64,000 nt of DNA from Brumimicrobium ulvae (GTDB taxonomy: Bacteria; Bacteroidota; Bacteroidia; Flavobacteriales_D; Crocinitomicaceae), in the NCBI RefSeq assembly GCF_947504225.1, contig NZ_CANNGT010000002.1:248001-312000 (forward strand), written 5' to 3'. The translations under genes and the position numbers were made by a program. Each line of letters begins with the position of its first letter. Position 1 is the stretch's first letter. Under the pieces are notes generated by a model. The model was not told where the DNA came from. It worked only from the letters and a program-made list of their open reading frames with translations, and searched no databases. Positions 8,501-16,782 of this stretch are shown piece by piece.

Positions 8501-8761
8501 TTATTGTTGTTGCGCCATTTTGTAATTTACTTCCATCCAGCCACCGCCGTTTTCACATTCGATGCCATGGGACTTTAAAAATTGAACTGCCTGACCACTT
8601 CTGTTTCCTGATGCACAGCAAAGAATAGGATTTTCCATAGCTTTAAATTCTTCTAATCGGTTTGGAACCTCTTGTAATGGAATATTGATACTTCCCGCTA
8701 CATTTCCTCCCATAAATTCCATTTCGGACCGTACATCTATAATTACTCTATTATTGCTCAT
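8501..8761 (-). CDS. Single-domain rhodanese (first of a tandem pair)
   Basis: With the ATG at 8759-8761 the protein has 86 residues, beginning MSNNRVIIDVRSEMEF; this puts the start right at the first rhodanese strand and after an A-rich leader. An in-frame ATG at 8807-8809 would add 16 residues (MLVLNLVTELKLKTKD) with no rhodanese similarity, so I prefer the shorter form. The active loop is CASGNRSG with C49. It ends in NYKMAQQQ. It forms an operon with the following paralogue; the pair probably arose by tandem duplication. Confidence 0.88.
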   Translation of the reverse strand: MSNNRVIIDVRSEMEFMGGNVAGSINIPLQEVPNRLEEFKAMENPILCCASGNRSGQAVQFLKSHGIECENGGGWMEVNYKMAQQQ

Positions 8762-8886
8762 ATCTTTAGTTTTTAATTTTAATTCTGTTACTAAGTTAAG
8801 GACTAGCACATGCTTTTACAGTTACTTTTGTCACATAAAGGATTTTATTACTGCAGTCTTTTCTATTTAGCCTCAGAAGATTAAAC

Positions 8887-8915
8887 AAAAAAGTCCAGAC
8901 CGATGTGGCCTGGAC
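8887..8915 (-). terminator. Intrinsic terminator after serS
   Basis: Minus strand: GTCCAG (8915-8910) pairs with CTGGAC (8898-8893) around an 11-base loop, then a U run of six from 8892-8887. It lies about 30 bp after the serS stop. Confidence 0.85.
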
Positions 8916-8943
8916 AGTATTTTGAAAGCAAAGATTTTTTTGC

Positions 8944-10215
8944 TTAGTTAATGATCTTAAAGTTAAGGTACTTTTCTAATACCTCTGGAATTTCAATTCC
9001 TTCTGGAGTTTGATAATTCTCAAGTAAAGCAGCTAAAATTCTTGGCAATGCAAGTGCACTTCCATTTAAGGTATGACAAAGCTGGGTTTTCTTGTTTGCA
9101 TTTCTGAAACGCAATTTCAAACGGTTGGCTTGGAAGGTTTCGAAAAGAGAAACTGAGCTTACTTCCAACCACTTTTCTTGCGCTGCAGAGAATACTTCAA
9201 AATCATAGGTAATTGCAGAAGTAAATCCTAAATCTCCACCACACAAACGTAAAATACGGTATTGTAATCCTAGTTTTTCAAGTAAACCTTTTACATGGTT
9301 TACCATTTCTTCTAAAGCTTTTTCAGAATTGTCAGGGTGTTCTATGCGAACCAATTCCACTTTATCAAATTGATGTAAACGGTTTAATCCACGTACGTCA
9401 CTTCCATATGAACCTGCTTCTCTTCTAAAGTTAGGCGTATAGCCTGTCATTTTAATTGAAAAGTCTTCGCCTGGTAGAATAACATCACGGTAGATGTTGG
9501 TTAATGGAACTTCTGAAGTTGGAATTAAAAATAAGTTATCCTTTGTAGCATGGTACATTTGACCTTCTTTGTCTGGCAATTGTCCAGTTCCAATCCCACT
9601 TGCTTCATTCACCATCAATGGCGGAATATACTCAGTATAACCTGCTTTGTCTGCTTCCATTAAGAAGAAGTTGATCAATGCGCGTTGTAGTTTTGCTCCT
9701 TTCCCTTTGTAAAATGGAAATCCAGCACCAGTTACTTTAACTCCTAATTCAAAATCAATGATGTCATATTTTTTGGCCAACTCCCAGTGTGGTAAAGGTG
9801 TCCCTGAAAACTGTACTTTTTGTCCGACCTCTTCAACAATTTCGTTATCGTCTTCAGATTTCCCTGCAGGTACGATGTTTTGAGGAACGTTTGGAATATC
9901 GTAAAGCAACTCTTGAATTTGCTCTTCTAACTTCGAAACTTCGTCTTTAAGCGTTTGCTCTTTAAGCTTAAACTGTGCTGTTTGTTCTTTTGCTGCATTT
10001 GCTTCTTCTATTTTCCCAGCACCCATTAGTTTTCCGATTTCCTTTGAAATCTTATTACTTTCGGATTGAACGGATTCCATCTCAGATTTTTTTGCACGCC
10101 ATGACTCATCAAGCGCAGTAATCTCGTTAAGTTGTGGACTAAAATCCACGCCACGTTTTTTCAATCCTTCGATAAGGATGTCTTTTTCAGCTCTAATCCT
10201 TGTAATTTCCAACAT
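8944..10215 (-). CDS. serS: Seryl-tRNA synthetase
   Basis: 423 residues from the ATG at 10213-10215 (MLEITRIRAEKD), the usual SerRS beginning. An in-frame ATG 24 bp upstream overlaps a promoter-like box and adds a non-conserved MHFLNRYI, so I reject it. Order: N-terminal antiparallel coiled coil that grips the long variable arm of tRNA-Ser (about 25-105), then the class II catalytic core with TSEVPLTN, motif 2 (NFRREAGSYG) and motif 3 (NGSALALPRILAALLENYQ). It charges tRNA-Ser (and tRNA-Sec where present) in the cytoplasm. Length is normal. It is followed by a terminator and appears monocistronic. Confidence 0.97.
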   Translation of the reverse strand: MLEITRIRAEKDILIEGLKKRGVDFSPQLNEITALDESWRAKKSEMESVQSESNKISKEIGKLMGAGKIEEANAAKEQTAQFKLKEQTLKDEVSKLEEQIQELLYDIPNVPQNIVPAGKSEDDNEIVEEVGQKVQFSGTPLPHWELAKKYDIIDFELGVKVTGAGFPFYKGKGAKLQRALINFFLMEADKAGYTEYIPPLMVNEASGIGTGQLPDKEGQMYHATKDNLFLIPTSEVPLTNIYRDVILPGEDFSIKMTGYTPNFRREAGSYGSDVRGLNRLHQFDKVELVRIEHPDNSEKALEEMVNHVKGLLEKLGLQYRILRLCGGDLGFTSAITYDFEVFSAAQEKWLEVSSVSLFETFQANRLKLRFRNANKKTQLCHTLNGSALALPRILAALLENYQTPEGIEIPEVLEKYLNFKIIN

Positions 10216-10236
10216 AATGTATCTATTTAGAAAGTG

Positions 10237-10244
10237 CAAATTTA
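10237..10244 (-). promoter_or_regulatory. Putative -7 box of serS
   Basis: Minus strand TAAATTTG matches the Bacteroidota -7 consensus TAnnTTTG. It would place the transcript start near 10231, giving a leader of roughly 15 nt to the ATG at 10215. No good -33 TTTG stands upstream, so the call is moderate; it helps to choose the downstream serS start. Confidence 0.45.
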
Positions 10245-10286
10245 AGAGTTATTGCTCGAATAACTCGTTCTTGCCTAAGAATTCTT

Positions 10287-11513
10287 TTATTGATTCAACT
10301 TCTCGTGTCTATGGACCAATATTTTGGTTGGGAAATAGGAAACGAAAAACCCAAGTACAGAGACTGAAGCGATGATCATAAATGCATCACTCCATGTGGT
10401 TTGCATAGGAAAACTTTCGCCTGGAGCACTAGGCATGGCCACTATACCAAGATAAATTTGAGCAAAGGAAACGGTATATCCGATAATGAGTCCGATAATT
10501 ACCCCACGACTTACGATCATTAATCCTTCAAAGAAGAAAATGTTAAAGAGTGTACGTTTATCGGCTCCTAAACTATATAAAGTCGTGATGTCTGCTTTCT
10601 TTTCTACAAACAACATGGTGATTGATGCAATTAGATTAAAGGAAGCCAAGATGAAAATAAAGACCAAAATGAAATAAACAATCAAACGCTCTGATTGACT
10701 GGTTTTGAAAATCAATTCATTTTTTTCAAAGTTGGTTTTAACCTCAAAATCTTCACCCACTATTGATTGGATTTCACGCTTTACTGTGTTGAGCTTGTGT
10801 TTTTCATTTACCTCAATATAAAGAGCTGTGATGTCTTCACCATATTCTAATAATTCATTGGCCAAATCATAAGGAATGACCACTTTTTCAGCATTCACTT
10901 CACGGTTAAAGTTCATGCGTGCAGAAACATTTAAAATACGAACGTTCAAAGGGTTTTTTCCAGGTCTTAATTTACCTTCTCGCAGTGGAACGTTAAAAGT
11001 AATCTGTTCTTGGAAATTATTAGAAACAGGAATGTATCCACCTAGTTTATCCAATAAATAAGCCCCAAAAATTGCTTGAGGAACACCTTCTTCATTATAC
11101 AGTTGCGGAACTCCATCGACCAAGTGCTCGCTCATTTTAGACATCGATAGAAATGTTGTGTCAACACCTATCATTTGGGCATGTACCCACTTGTCTTCGT
11201 GTTTTAAAATAATGACTTCTTCAATGGCACGAGAGGTGTTTTGAACACCTTCAGCAGCACGAATCTTCTCTAAATCTATAAACCCTTGATTAAAGGTTTT
11301 TGCTTTCGCAGACCGCACACTAATCGAAGGGTCAAAATCGCTGTATAGTTTTACCACCATTTGCTCAATCCCATTAAACGCTGAAAGAAGAATCACTAAA
11401 GCAGCAGTCGAAATGGCAATTCCAACAACACTAATTTTAGTGATGAGATTAATTACATTTCGAGACTTCTTTGCTTTAAAATACCTTCGCGCTATGAATC
11501 GAGCAACATTCAT
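10287..11513 (-). CDS. LolC/LolE-like ABC transporter permease (FtsX/MacB fold)
   Basis: 408 residues: an N-terminal arginine-rich stretch (FIARRYFKAKKSRNVINLITKIS) and membrane helix (about 20-45), a large periplasmic domain (about 50-265), and three C-terminal helices (about 270-395) with SLGADKRTLFNIFFFEG between the first two. This is the LolC/E topology; those permeases work with LolD to release lipoproteins from the inner membrane to LolA. No LolD is present here. It starts 3 bp after rbfA, so the two are cotranscribed. Another FtsX-like exporter role is possible. Confidence 0.88.
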   Translation of the reverse strand: MNVARFIARRYFKAKKSRNVINLITKISVVGIAISTAALVILLSAFNGIEQMVVKLYSDFDPSISVRSAKAKTFNQGFIDLEKIRAAEGVQNTSRAIEEVIILKHEDKWVHAQMIGVDTTFLSMSKMSEHLVDGVPQLYNEEGVPQAIFGAYLLDKLGGYIPVSNNFQEQITFNVPLREGKLRPGKNPLNVRILNVSARMNFNREVNAEKVVIPYDLANELLEYGEDITALYIEVNEKHKLNTVKREIQSIVGEDFEVKTNFEKNELIFKTSQSERLIVYFILVFIFILASFNLIASITMLFVEKKADITTLYSLGADKRTLFNIFFFEGLMIVSRGVIIGLIIGYTVSFAQIYLGIVAMPSAPGESFPMQTTWSDAFMIIASVSVLGFFVSYFPTKILVHRHEKLNQ

Positions 11514-11516
11514 GGC

Positions 11517-11852
11517 TTACTTTTTTAACAATTCATCGATTTTTTCAGCGTAATCTAATGAATCATCAATGTGAAAAGCCAAATCTGGAATGTGGCGCAT
11601 ATTTTTTAATCTGCGTCCAACATCGCCACGGATTTTCCCTTTGTTGACTTGAATGTTGTGTAATACTTCTTCTTTTGGTGGACCAGCAAAAATGCTTAAG
11701 TAAACACGTGCCAAGCTTAAGTCAGGTGTGACACGCACTACAGTAGCTGTAACCATTGCGCCTAAGCACAGTTCACGGGCATTCTGTTGGAATACTTTGG
11801 AAACTTCCTCCTGAATAACCTTCTCAATTTTGTTTTGTCTTATTGATCCCAT
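11517..11852 (-). CDS. rbfA: 30S ribosome-binding factor A
   Basis: 111 residues with the RbfA KH-like fold: RQNKIEKVIQEEVSKVFQQ, the strand VTATVVRVTPDLSLARVYLSIF, GDVGRRLKNMRHIPDLAFHIDDSLDYAEKI. It assists late maturation of the 16S 5' end and cold adaptation. The C-terminus stops directly after the core fold (DELLKK), without the long tail seen in some species. The start ATG stands only 5 bases after a TACTTTTG box (11857-11864), so the leader may be absent or nearly so. Cotranscribed with the LolC/E-like permease. Confidence 0.95.
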   Translation of the reverse strand: MGSIRQNKIEKVIQEEVSKVFQQNARELCLGAMVTATVVRVTPDLSLARVYLSIFAGPPKEEVLHNIQVNKGKIRGDVGRRLKNMRHIPDLAFHIDDSLDYAEKIDELLKK

Positions 11853-11856
11853 ACTA

Positions 11857-11864
11857 CAAAAGTA
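11857..11864 (-). promoter_or_regulatory. Putative -7 box directly before rbfA
   Basis: Minus strand TACTTTTG fits TAnnTTTG and ends 4 bases before the rbfA ATG, implying a leaderless or nearly leaderless transcript. No clear -33 element was found at the expected place, which is instead covered by the palindrome at 11875-11895. Confidence 0.45.
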
Positions 11865-11874
11865 ATGATAATCG

Positions 11875-11895
11875 TAAACACTTGAACAGTGTTTA
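11875..11895. promoter_or_regulatory. Candidate operator in the rbfA / ABC exporter spacer
   Basis: TAAACACT (11875-11882) and AGTGTTTA (11888-11895) are exact reverse complements around a 5-base spacer. The site occupies the -33 region expected for the rbfA promoter and lies between divergent genes, so it is better read as a protein-binding site than as a terminator. Confidence 0.4.
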
Positions 11896-11996
11896 TTTAT
11901 TATTGTTGACTTACATTAAACCACGGGTTGATATTTAAGACCGGTTTCTGCTGCACAATTTATTAAACTACCACTCATTTAAACTTGAAATAATCC

Positions 11997-12004
11997 TATA
12001 TTTG
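11997..12004 (+). promoter_or_regulatory. Putative -7 box directly before the ABC exporter
   Basis: TATATTTG fits TAnnTTTG and its last base is 7 bases before the ATG at 12011, which would give a leader of 0-3 nt. A -33 TTTG is not visible at the expected distance. Confidence 0.4.
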
Positions 12005-12010
12005 CCAAGG

Positions 12011-13849
12011 ATGAAACAATTATCAACAATATTTAAGGCCACATTTTTATACAAAGGGAGAGCAATTGCAACCATTGTTTTCAACCTTCTTTATGTAATT
12101 TTCAACCTCCTTTCTCTTGTGCTCTTTGTTCCATTTTTACAAGTTATTTTTCCTTCGGAGGAAGTTGAAATAGTGAGCAAACCTACCTTAGAAGGAGAGG
12201 GAATAAATGCATACATTGAGTTTTTAAGCGATTCATACAATTACTTCATGACTTCAATGGCCCAGGAGGATCCAAAATATGCTTTGCTATTTGTATGTGT
12301 TACTGTAGTGATTGCGTTTTTCTTTAAAAGTTTGTTTCGTTATTTGGCCATTTATCACCAATCTCAATTGAGAATGGCAGTGGTGAGAGATTACCGCGAT
12401 AAGTTGTTTAAAAAATCAATGGGTTTACCAATTTCTTTCTTTACGGAAGAGAAAAAAGGAGACTTAATGTCACGCATGAACAATGATGTGAATGAAATTG
12501 AAGTAGCGGTTATAGCTGTGTTGGAGTTGGTGTTTAGAGATCCGTTATCCGTAATTATCACCGTAAGTGTTCTGGTGTATTGGAGTCCTGCCTTAACATT
12601 GTTTTCCTTTATTTTATTACCGCTTTCTGCATTGATTATTTCTCAAATCGGAAAGAGTTTAAAGCGTACAGCTAGTAAAGGTCAAAAACAATTGGGCGTA
12701 TTGTTTTCATTTTTAGATGAATACTTAGGGGGAATTAGAATTGTAAAGGCATTCAATGCTACTGATGAGTCGGTAAGAAAATTTGCTGCCATTAATTTAC
12801 ATCATCAAAGATTATCCACTCGTGCATTTAGAAAACGAGATATTTCCTCTCCGCTGAATGAGTTTTTAGGTGCTGTGGTAATGATTGCCATTGTGTGGTA
12901 TGGTGGTTCTATGATTTTGGATGGAGAAGCAGGAAGCGGATTCACAGGAAAAGAATTCATCGGCTTTATCATTGTTTTTTCTCAACTTTTAGTTCCTGTG
13001 CAGAGTATTGCAAAAAACAGTGCCAACTTAAGTAAAGCTAAAGCAAGTCAGGAAAGAATTGAAGAAATTTTATCTGCAGACGACAAAATACTTGACCCTG
13101 AAAATCCGGTGAAAATCCAACCTTTGAAAAAAGGTATTGAATTTAAAAATGTGTCGTTCGCTTACCAATCTGAAATGGTATTGAAAAACCTGAACTTTGA
13201 ATTGTTGAAAGGAAAGACCGTTGCTCTTGTAGGAGAGTCTGGTAGTGGGAAATCTACAATTGCAGATCTTTTACCACGTTTTTACGATGTTAACACAGGG
13301 GAGATTACTTACGATGGCATTAACATCAATCAATTTTCACTACACGATTTACGTGATCAAGTAGGGATTGTAAGTCAAGAATCAATCCTCTTCAACGATA
13401 CCATCTTCAACAACATCGCATTTGGAATGGACAATGTATCCGAGGAAGATGTGATTCAAGCCGCAAAAATTGCCAATGCACACGATTTCATTTCAGCCAT
13501 GGAAGACGGTTATTATTCCAATATTGGTGAACGTGGAAATAAGTTATCGGGAGGACAAAAACAACGTGTGAGTATTGCCAGAGCTGTATTGAAGAATCCA
13601 CCAATTATGATTCTAGATGAAGCCACTTCAGCACTGGATACCGAAAGCGAAAAATTGGTGCAAGATGCCCTAGACAAACTCATGAAGAACAGAACTTCAT
13701 TGGTTATCGCACACAGGTTAAGTACCATCATGAATGCCGATTTAATTTTGGTGATAAGTAAAGGTGAAATCAAAGAACAAGGAACCCATGATGAACTGTT
13801 TCTAATGAGAGGCCTGTATTACAAATTGAGCACAATGCAAGGATTGTAA
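12011..13849 (+). CDS. MsbA-like ABC exporter (fused permease and ATPase)
   Basis: 612 residues from the ATG at 12011 (MKQLSTIF); the frame also opens at a TTG 9 bases upstream, which lies inside a promoter-like box. Six membrane helices occupy about residues 1-345, with the intracellular loop KGDLMSRMNNDVNEIE, then the nucleotide-binding domain: Walker A GESGSGKST (about 408-416), signature LSGGQKQRVSIARA (about 511), Walker B IMILDEATSALD. This is the type IV exporter half-transporter of the MsbA family, working as a homodimer in the inner membrane. A role in lipid A core flipping is possible; drug or lipid export cannot be distinguished from sequence. Confidence 0.93.
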   Translation: MKQLSTIFKATFLYKGRAIATIVFNLLYVIFNLLSLVLFVPFLQVIFPSEEVEIVSKPTLEGEGINAYIEFLSDSYNYFMTSMAQEDPKYALLFVCVTVVIAFFFKSLFRYLAIYHQSQLRMAVVRDYRDKLFKKSMGLPISFFTEEKKGDLMSRMNNDVNEIEVAVIAVLELVFRDPLSVIITVSVLVYWSPALTLFSFILLPLSALIISQIGKSLKRTASKGQKQLGVLFSFLDEYLGGIRIVKAFNATDESVRKFAAINLHHQRLSTRAFRKRDISSPLNEFLGAVVMIAIVWYGGSMILDGEAGSGFTGKEFIGFIIVFSQLLVPVQSIAKNSANLSKAKASQERIEEILSADDKILDPENPVKIQPLKKGIEFKNVSFAYQSEMVLKNLNFELLKGKTVALVGESGSGKSTIADLLPRFYDVNTGEITYDGININQFSLHDLRDQVGIVSQESILFNDTIFNNIAFGMDNVSEEDVIQAAKIANAHDFISAMEDGYYSNIGERGNKLSGGQKQRVSIARAVLKNPPIMILDEATSALDTESEKLVQDALDKLMKNRTSLVIAHRLSTIMNADLILVISKGEIKEQGTHDELFLMRGLYYKLSTMQGL

Positions 13850-13951
13850 TTATTGAGTTTCCTTGCCTCCTAGAATCTATTGATGAATTCGAGTGATTTC
13901 TATGTTTAATTTTTTAATTTCAAGGAATTATTCAACCTAAAACACAAGATT

Positions 13952-14563
13952 ATGCAAGCCAATTTTAAAGTCCTTTTTAAATTCTTGAGCTTAACAATAG
14001 TTTCATTGTTAATGCTGTTCAATGTTTCCTGTAAAAGTGACAAAACTGATTCAAAGCAATCCACAAAAACTAAAGTAAATAAAAAAGAAACTCGTTCTCA
14101 ACCTTTAGTTGCTAGTGCAAGTTTGCAGTTTACGAAGAATAATAAGAGGGTTGATTTTGAGTGTTACAAAGAAGAAATATATGGAGAGATAAGCATTCAA
14201 AATGAAAATGTTATGTATTTAAGATTTAGAACAGTGAATAAAGATGGAACAAAACCAGATGGACCAATAATACAAATTACCCTTAAAAACCCAAATGGAT
14301 TTGATGAAGGTCAGACTTATTCTTTTTCGGACGACCCTGCTGAAAAAGGATTAATAGTATCTATCAATAGCTCTTGGAAGGATCCAGAACTTTATATGGC
14401 AGATAATGATGGTATAAAACAAGGAAGTGGAGAATTAAAAATCACTTCCTTAAGAGAGAACCAAATAGAGGGAGTTTTCAATTTTGAAGTAAAACATATC
14501 ATAAAAAAAGAAAATAAGGTGATCGTTTCCAACGGAAAGTTTAAGGATAAGATAGTTCAATAA
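13952..14563 (+). CDS. Predicted lipoprotein of unknown function
   Basis: 203 residues with a type II signal peptide (hydrophobic LSLTIVSLLMLFNVS then C27), followed by a lysine/serine linker to about residue 50. The mature part (about 55-203) is beta-rich, with KRVDFECYKEEIYGEISI and a C-terminal strand pair (GVFNFEVKHIIKKENKVIVSN). The shape recalls the small beta-sandwich lipoproteins common in Bacteroidota (DUF6252-like), but I cannot confirm a family. It stands alone, about 100 bp after the ABC exporter and 140 bp before the SPFH gene. Confidence 0.75.
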   Translation: MQANFKVLFKFLSLTIVSLLMLFNVSCKSDKTDSKQSTKTKVNKKETRSQPLVASASLQFTKNNKRVDFECYKEEIYGEISIQNENVMYLRFRTVNKDGTKPDGPIIQITLKNPNGFDEGQTYSFSDDPAEKGLIVSINSSWKDPELYMADNDGIKQGSGELKITSLRENQIEGVFNFEVKHIIKKENKVIVSNGKFKDKIVQ

Positions 14564-14703
14564 GTACTTCAAGCATCTGATTAGCTTTGTTGTGGATGTA
14601 TCTTCACTATTCTAATGATTAGAGTCCCTTTTATCAATCAATTTTATGTTTCATATAGGGTTTTGACTTCTTTTATTGTAAATTTGAGTTAAAACTTATA
14701 ACT

Positions 14704-15657
14704 ATGAATGAATTCCCAATTTCCAACTTTGTACTCATTGCCATTGCTGTATTTTTAGTGTATGGTATTTTCTTCCTTGTTAAACAACAAACAGCTGCTA
14801 TTATTGAACGATTTGGAAGGTTCCAATCTGTTAGAGCCTCTGGACTACAACTCAAAATCCCTTTGGTGGATAGAGTAGCAGGGCGCATCAACCTTAAAAT
14901 CCAACAATTAGATGTGATTGTTGAAACGAAAACAAAAGATGATGTTTTTGTTCGACTAAAAGTATCTGTTCAATTTCAAGTGGTAAACGACAAGGTTTAT
15001 GATGCATTTTATAAACTAGAAAATCCACAGTCTCAAATTACCTCTTATGTTTTTGACGTAGTGCGTGCGGAAGTACCTAAAATGATTTTGGACAACGTAT
15101 TTGAACGCAAAGATGATGTTGCAAACGCCGTAAAATCTGAGCTCAATGAAGCAATGCAAGATTATGGTTATGACATCATTAAAACTTTAGTTACTGACAT
15201 TGATCCAGATGAGCAAGTAAAAGAAGCAATGAACAGAATTAATGCTTCAGAGCGTGAAAAAGTGGCGGCTGAATTTGAAGCTGAAGCAGAACGCATTAAA
15301 ATTGTTGCTAAAGCGAGGGCAGAAGCAGAAAGCAAACGACTGCAAGGTCAAGGTATTGCCGATCAGCGTAGAGAAATTGCGCGCGGACTAGAGGAGAGTG
15401 TTGATGTGTTAAATAATGTAGGAATCAATTCACAAGAAGCATCCGCGTTAATTGTCGTTACTCAACATTATGACACATTACAGTCTATAGGTGAAGAAAC
15501 CAATACTAACCTTATTTTATTGCCCAACTCTCCGCAAGCGGGAAGTGATATGCTGAACAATATGGTGGCCTCATTTACTGCATCAAATCAAATTGGTGAA
15601 GCAATGAAAAGAGCAGAGGAGGAGAGCAAAAACAAAAAAAAGAAAGACGATAAATAA
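14704..15657 (+). CDS. SPFH/Band 7 protein, stomatin-like
   Basis: 317 residues. One N-terminal helix (about 6-26), then the SPFH domain with QQTAAIIERFGRF and SGLQLKIPLVDRV, then VKEAMNRINASEREKVAAEFEAEAERIK, an Ala/Glu-rich coiled coil, and a Lys-rich tail. The pattern is closer to stomatin/QmcA/plant HIR proteins than to flotillin (no long C-terminal domain). Such proteins form membrane-attached rings that often regulate membrane proteases; no partner protease or NfeD gene is adjacent here. A TAAATTTG box at 14679-14686 may be its -7 element, but the nearest TTTG is 13 bp away, short for a -33. Confidence 0.92.
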   Translation: MNEFPISNFVLIAIAVFLVYGIFFLVKQQTAAIIERFGRFQSVRASGLQLKIPLVDRVAGRINLKIQQLDVIVETKTKDDVFVRLKVSVQFQVVNDKVYDAFYKLENPQSQITSYVFDVVRAEVPKMILDNVFERKDDVANAVKSELNEAMQDYGYDIIKTLVTDIDPDEQVKEAMNRINASEREKVAAEFEAEAERIKIVAKARAEAESKRLQGQGIADQRREIARGLEESVDVLNNVGINSQEASALIVVTQHYDTLQSIGEETNTNLILLPNSPQAGSDMLNNMVASFTASNQIGEAMKRAEEESKNKKKKDDK

Positions 15658-15685
15658 TTATCGAAACCTATCGATTTTACTAGCG

Positions 15686-15720
15686 AAAGAGACTGTCTGA
15701 AAAGAGGGTCTCTTTTCTTT
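15686..15720 (+). terminator. Intrinsic terminator after the stomatin-like gene
   Basis: AAAGAGAC (15686-15693) pairs with GTCTCTTT (15708-15715), 14-base loop, then a T-rich tail (TCTTTTTAT). The loop start, ACTGTCTGAAAA, resembles the arm of the repeat at 16552-16671. Confidence 0.75.
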
Positions 15721-15796
15721 TTATCACATTTTTATAAATTGTTTATGGAATATCAACTCACCCTGCATCACAATAGCGAACCAAAACATAGAAAAT

Positions 15797-16528
15797 ATGA
15801 AAAAAGTAATAAATTTAATCGCAATAGTTTTGATGGCCAACTTAGGAATGGCACAAGGGTCTTTTGGAGATATCCAAGGACAGTTATTCGAAGTAGCTGA
15901 AAAAAACACCCCTGCAATTTTTGCTAAAGTTTGGGTAGAAAGAGGTGCATCTAAATTTGGTGCCGATACTGATGAATCAGGACGTTTTATCATCAATTCT
16001 GTTCCTTCTGGAATATATGTGCTCAAAGCCAATTACCTTGGTGATACCATTTCACATACTGTATATGCCAACGTACTAACAGACGGAGTAGCACATTTAG
16101 GAAGGGTGAACCTCCATGAAGACGTGACTGAAACAGAAGTGGTGGACATTATTGGACTTACACGTCCATTAATTAGTCATGATGTTGGACAAACTCGAAT
16201 AGATGCTCTCGATATAATGAAAAGTGCAGCGAAAAATGATTTAAAAACATTGATTTCTAGTCATAACTCTGACATAAAGGTAGATGCTGATGGTCAAATG
16301 ATGATCAGAGGATCACGAGGAAATGACCTTATTCATTACATTGATGGAGTAAAAACGGGGGAAGTACAAACCATTCCTAGCTCCGCAATTGGTGGAATTA
16401 CAGTATATACAAGTGCTATTCCAGCTTCTTATGGAGACACCACAGGGGGGGTGATTATCATGGAAACAAAAAGTTATTACGATTTATGGAGAGCATGGAA
16501 AATTAAGATGAGCTCCGAACAGTTTTAA
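15797..16528 (+). CDS. Barrel-less TonB-receptor plug protein with carboxypeptidase-regulatory-like domain
   Basis: 243 residues: signal peptide (about 1-20, cleaved after GMAQ), a CarboxypepD_reg-like beta-sandwich (about 25-110, FGADTDESGRFIINSVPSGIYVLKANYLGD), and a TonB plug-like domain (about 135-230: MIRGSRGNDLIHYIDGVKTG, IGGITVYTSAIPASYGDTTGGVI). The usual 600-residue outer-membrane barrel is absent and the stop is followed by a palindromic repeat, not by barrel-coding sequence. It may be a deliberate free plug (as in some Bacteroidota accessory proteins) or a truncated receptor. No TonB box was identified. Confidence 0.8.
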   Translation: MKKVINLIAIVLMANLGMAQGSFGDIQGQLFEVAEKNTPAIFAKVWVERGASKFGADTDESGRFIINSVPSGIYVLKANYLGDTISHTVYANVLTDGVAHLGRVNLHEDVTETEVVDIIGLTRPLISHDVGQTRIDALDIMKSAAKNDLKTLISSHNSDIKVDADGQMMIRGSRGNDLIHYIDGVKTGEVQTIPSSAIGGITVYTSAIPASYGDTTGGVIIMETKSYYDLWRAWKIKMSSEQF

Positions 16529-16782
16529 TTTTATTGAACGTTTGAAGTAGGTGTCTCAAAAAAATGGGTAACTGCCGCGTTGTTTTCAAATTTAGAACCA
16601 AGTCACATACTTTGGTGTGCTCCTGTTGTTCTTATTCTCAACGCTTTGCATTTCTCTCGTTTTTTGAGACAGTTGCTTTCTTTTTAATACTGCTCAAAGT
16701 TCTAAAATATAAAGTCTCCCTCTTCTTCTTTTAATCAACCAATTGTTTTACTTTTAGGAATATAGAACTAAAAGGACTATAC
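16529..16782. other. Intergenic region holding a palindromic element
   Basis: 254 bp without an ORF. About half is the hairpin-forming element at 16552-16671; the rest is AT-rich leader of the MBL gene, with no clear promoter box. Confidence 0.5.
16552..16671. repeat. 120-bp palindromic, MITE-like element
   Basis: The ends TGTCTCAAAAAA (16552-16563) and TTTTTTGAGACA (16660-16671) are perfect 12-bp inverted repeats. Further pairs share nearly the same centre: GCGTTG/CAACGC (16577-16582 with 16639-16644), AGAAC/GTTCT (16594-16598 with 16628-16632) and CACA/TGTG (16604-16607 with 16616-16619). The whole could fold into one long imperfect hairpin. TGTCTC-type ends occur on some Bacteroidota insertion sequences (recalled, not checked), which suggests a non-autonomous element. 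No target-site duplication was seen. Confidence 0.65.

Noticed and set aside
8260..8628. Plus-strand ORF across both rhodanese genes
   Set aside because: It is antisense to two clear rhodaneses and has no signal of its own.
13859..13927. TTCCTTG...CAAGGAA inverted repeat after the ABC exporter as a terminator
   Set aside because: The loop would be about 55 bases and no T run follows the distal arm directly.
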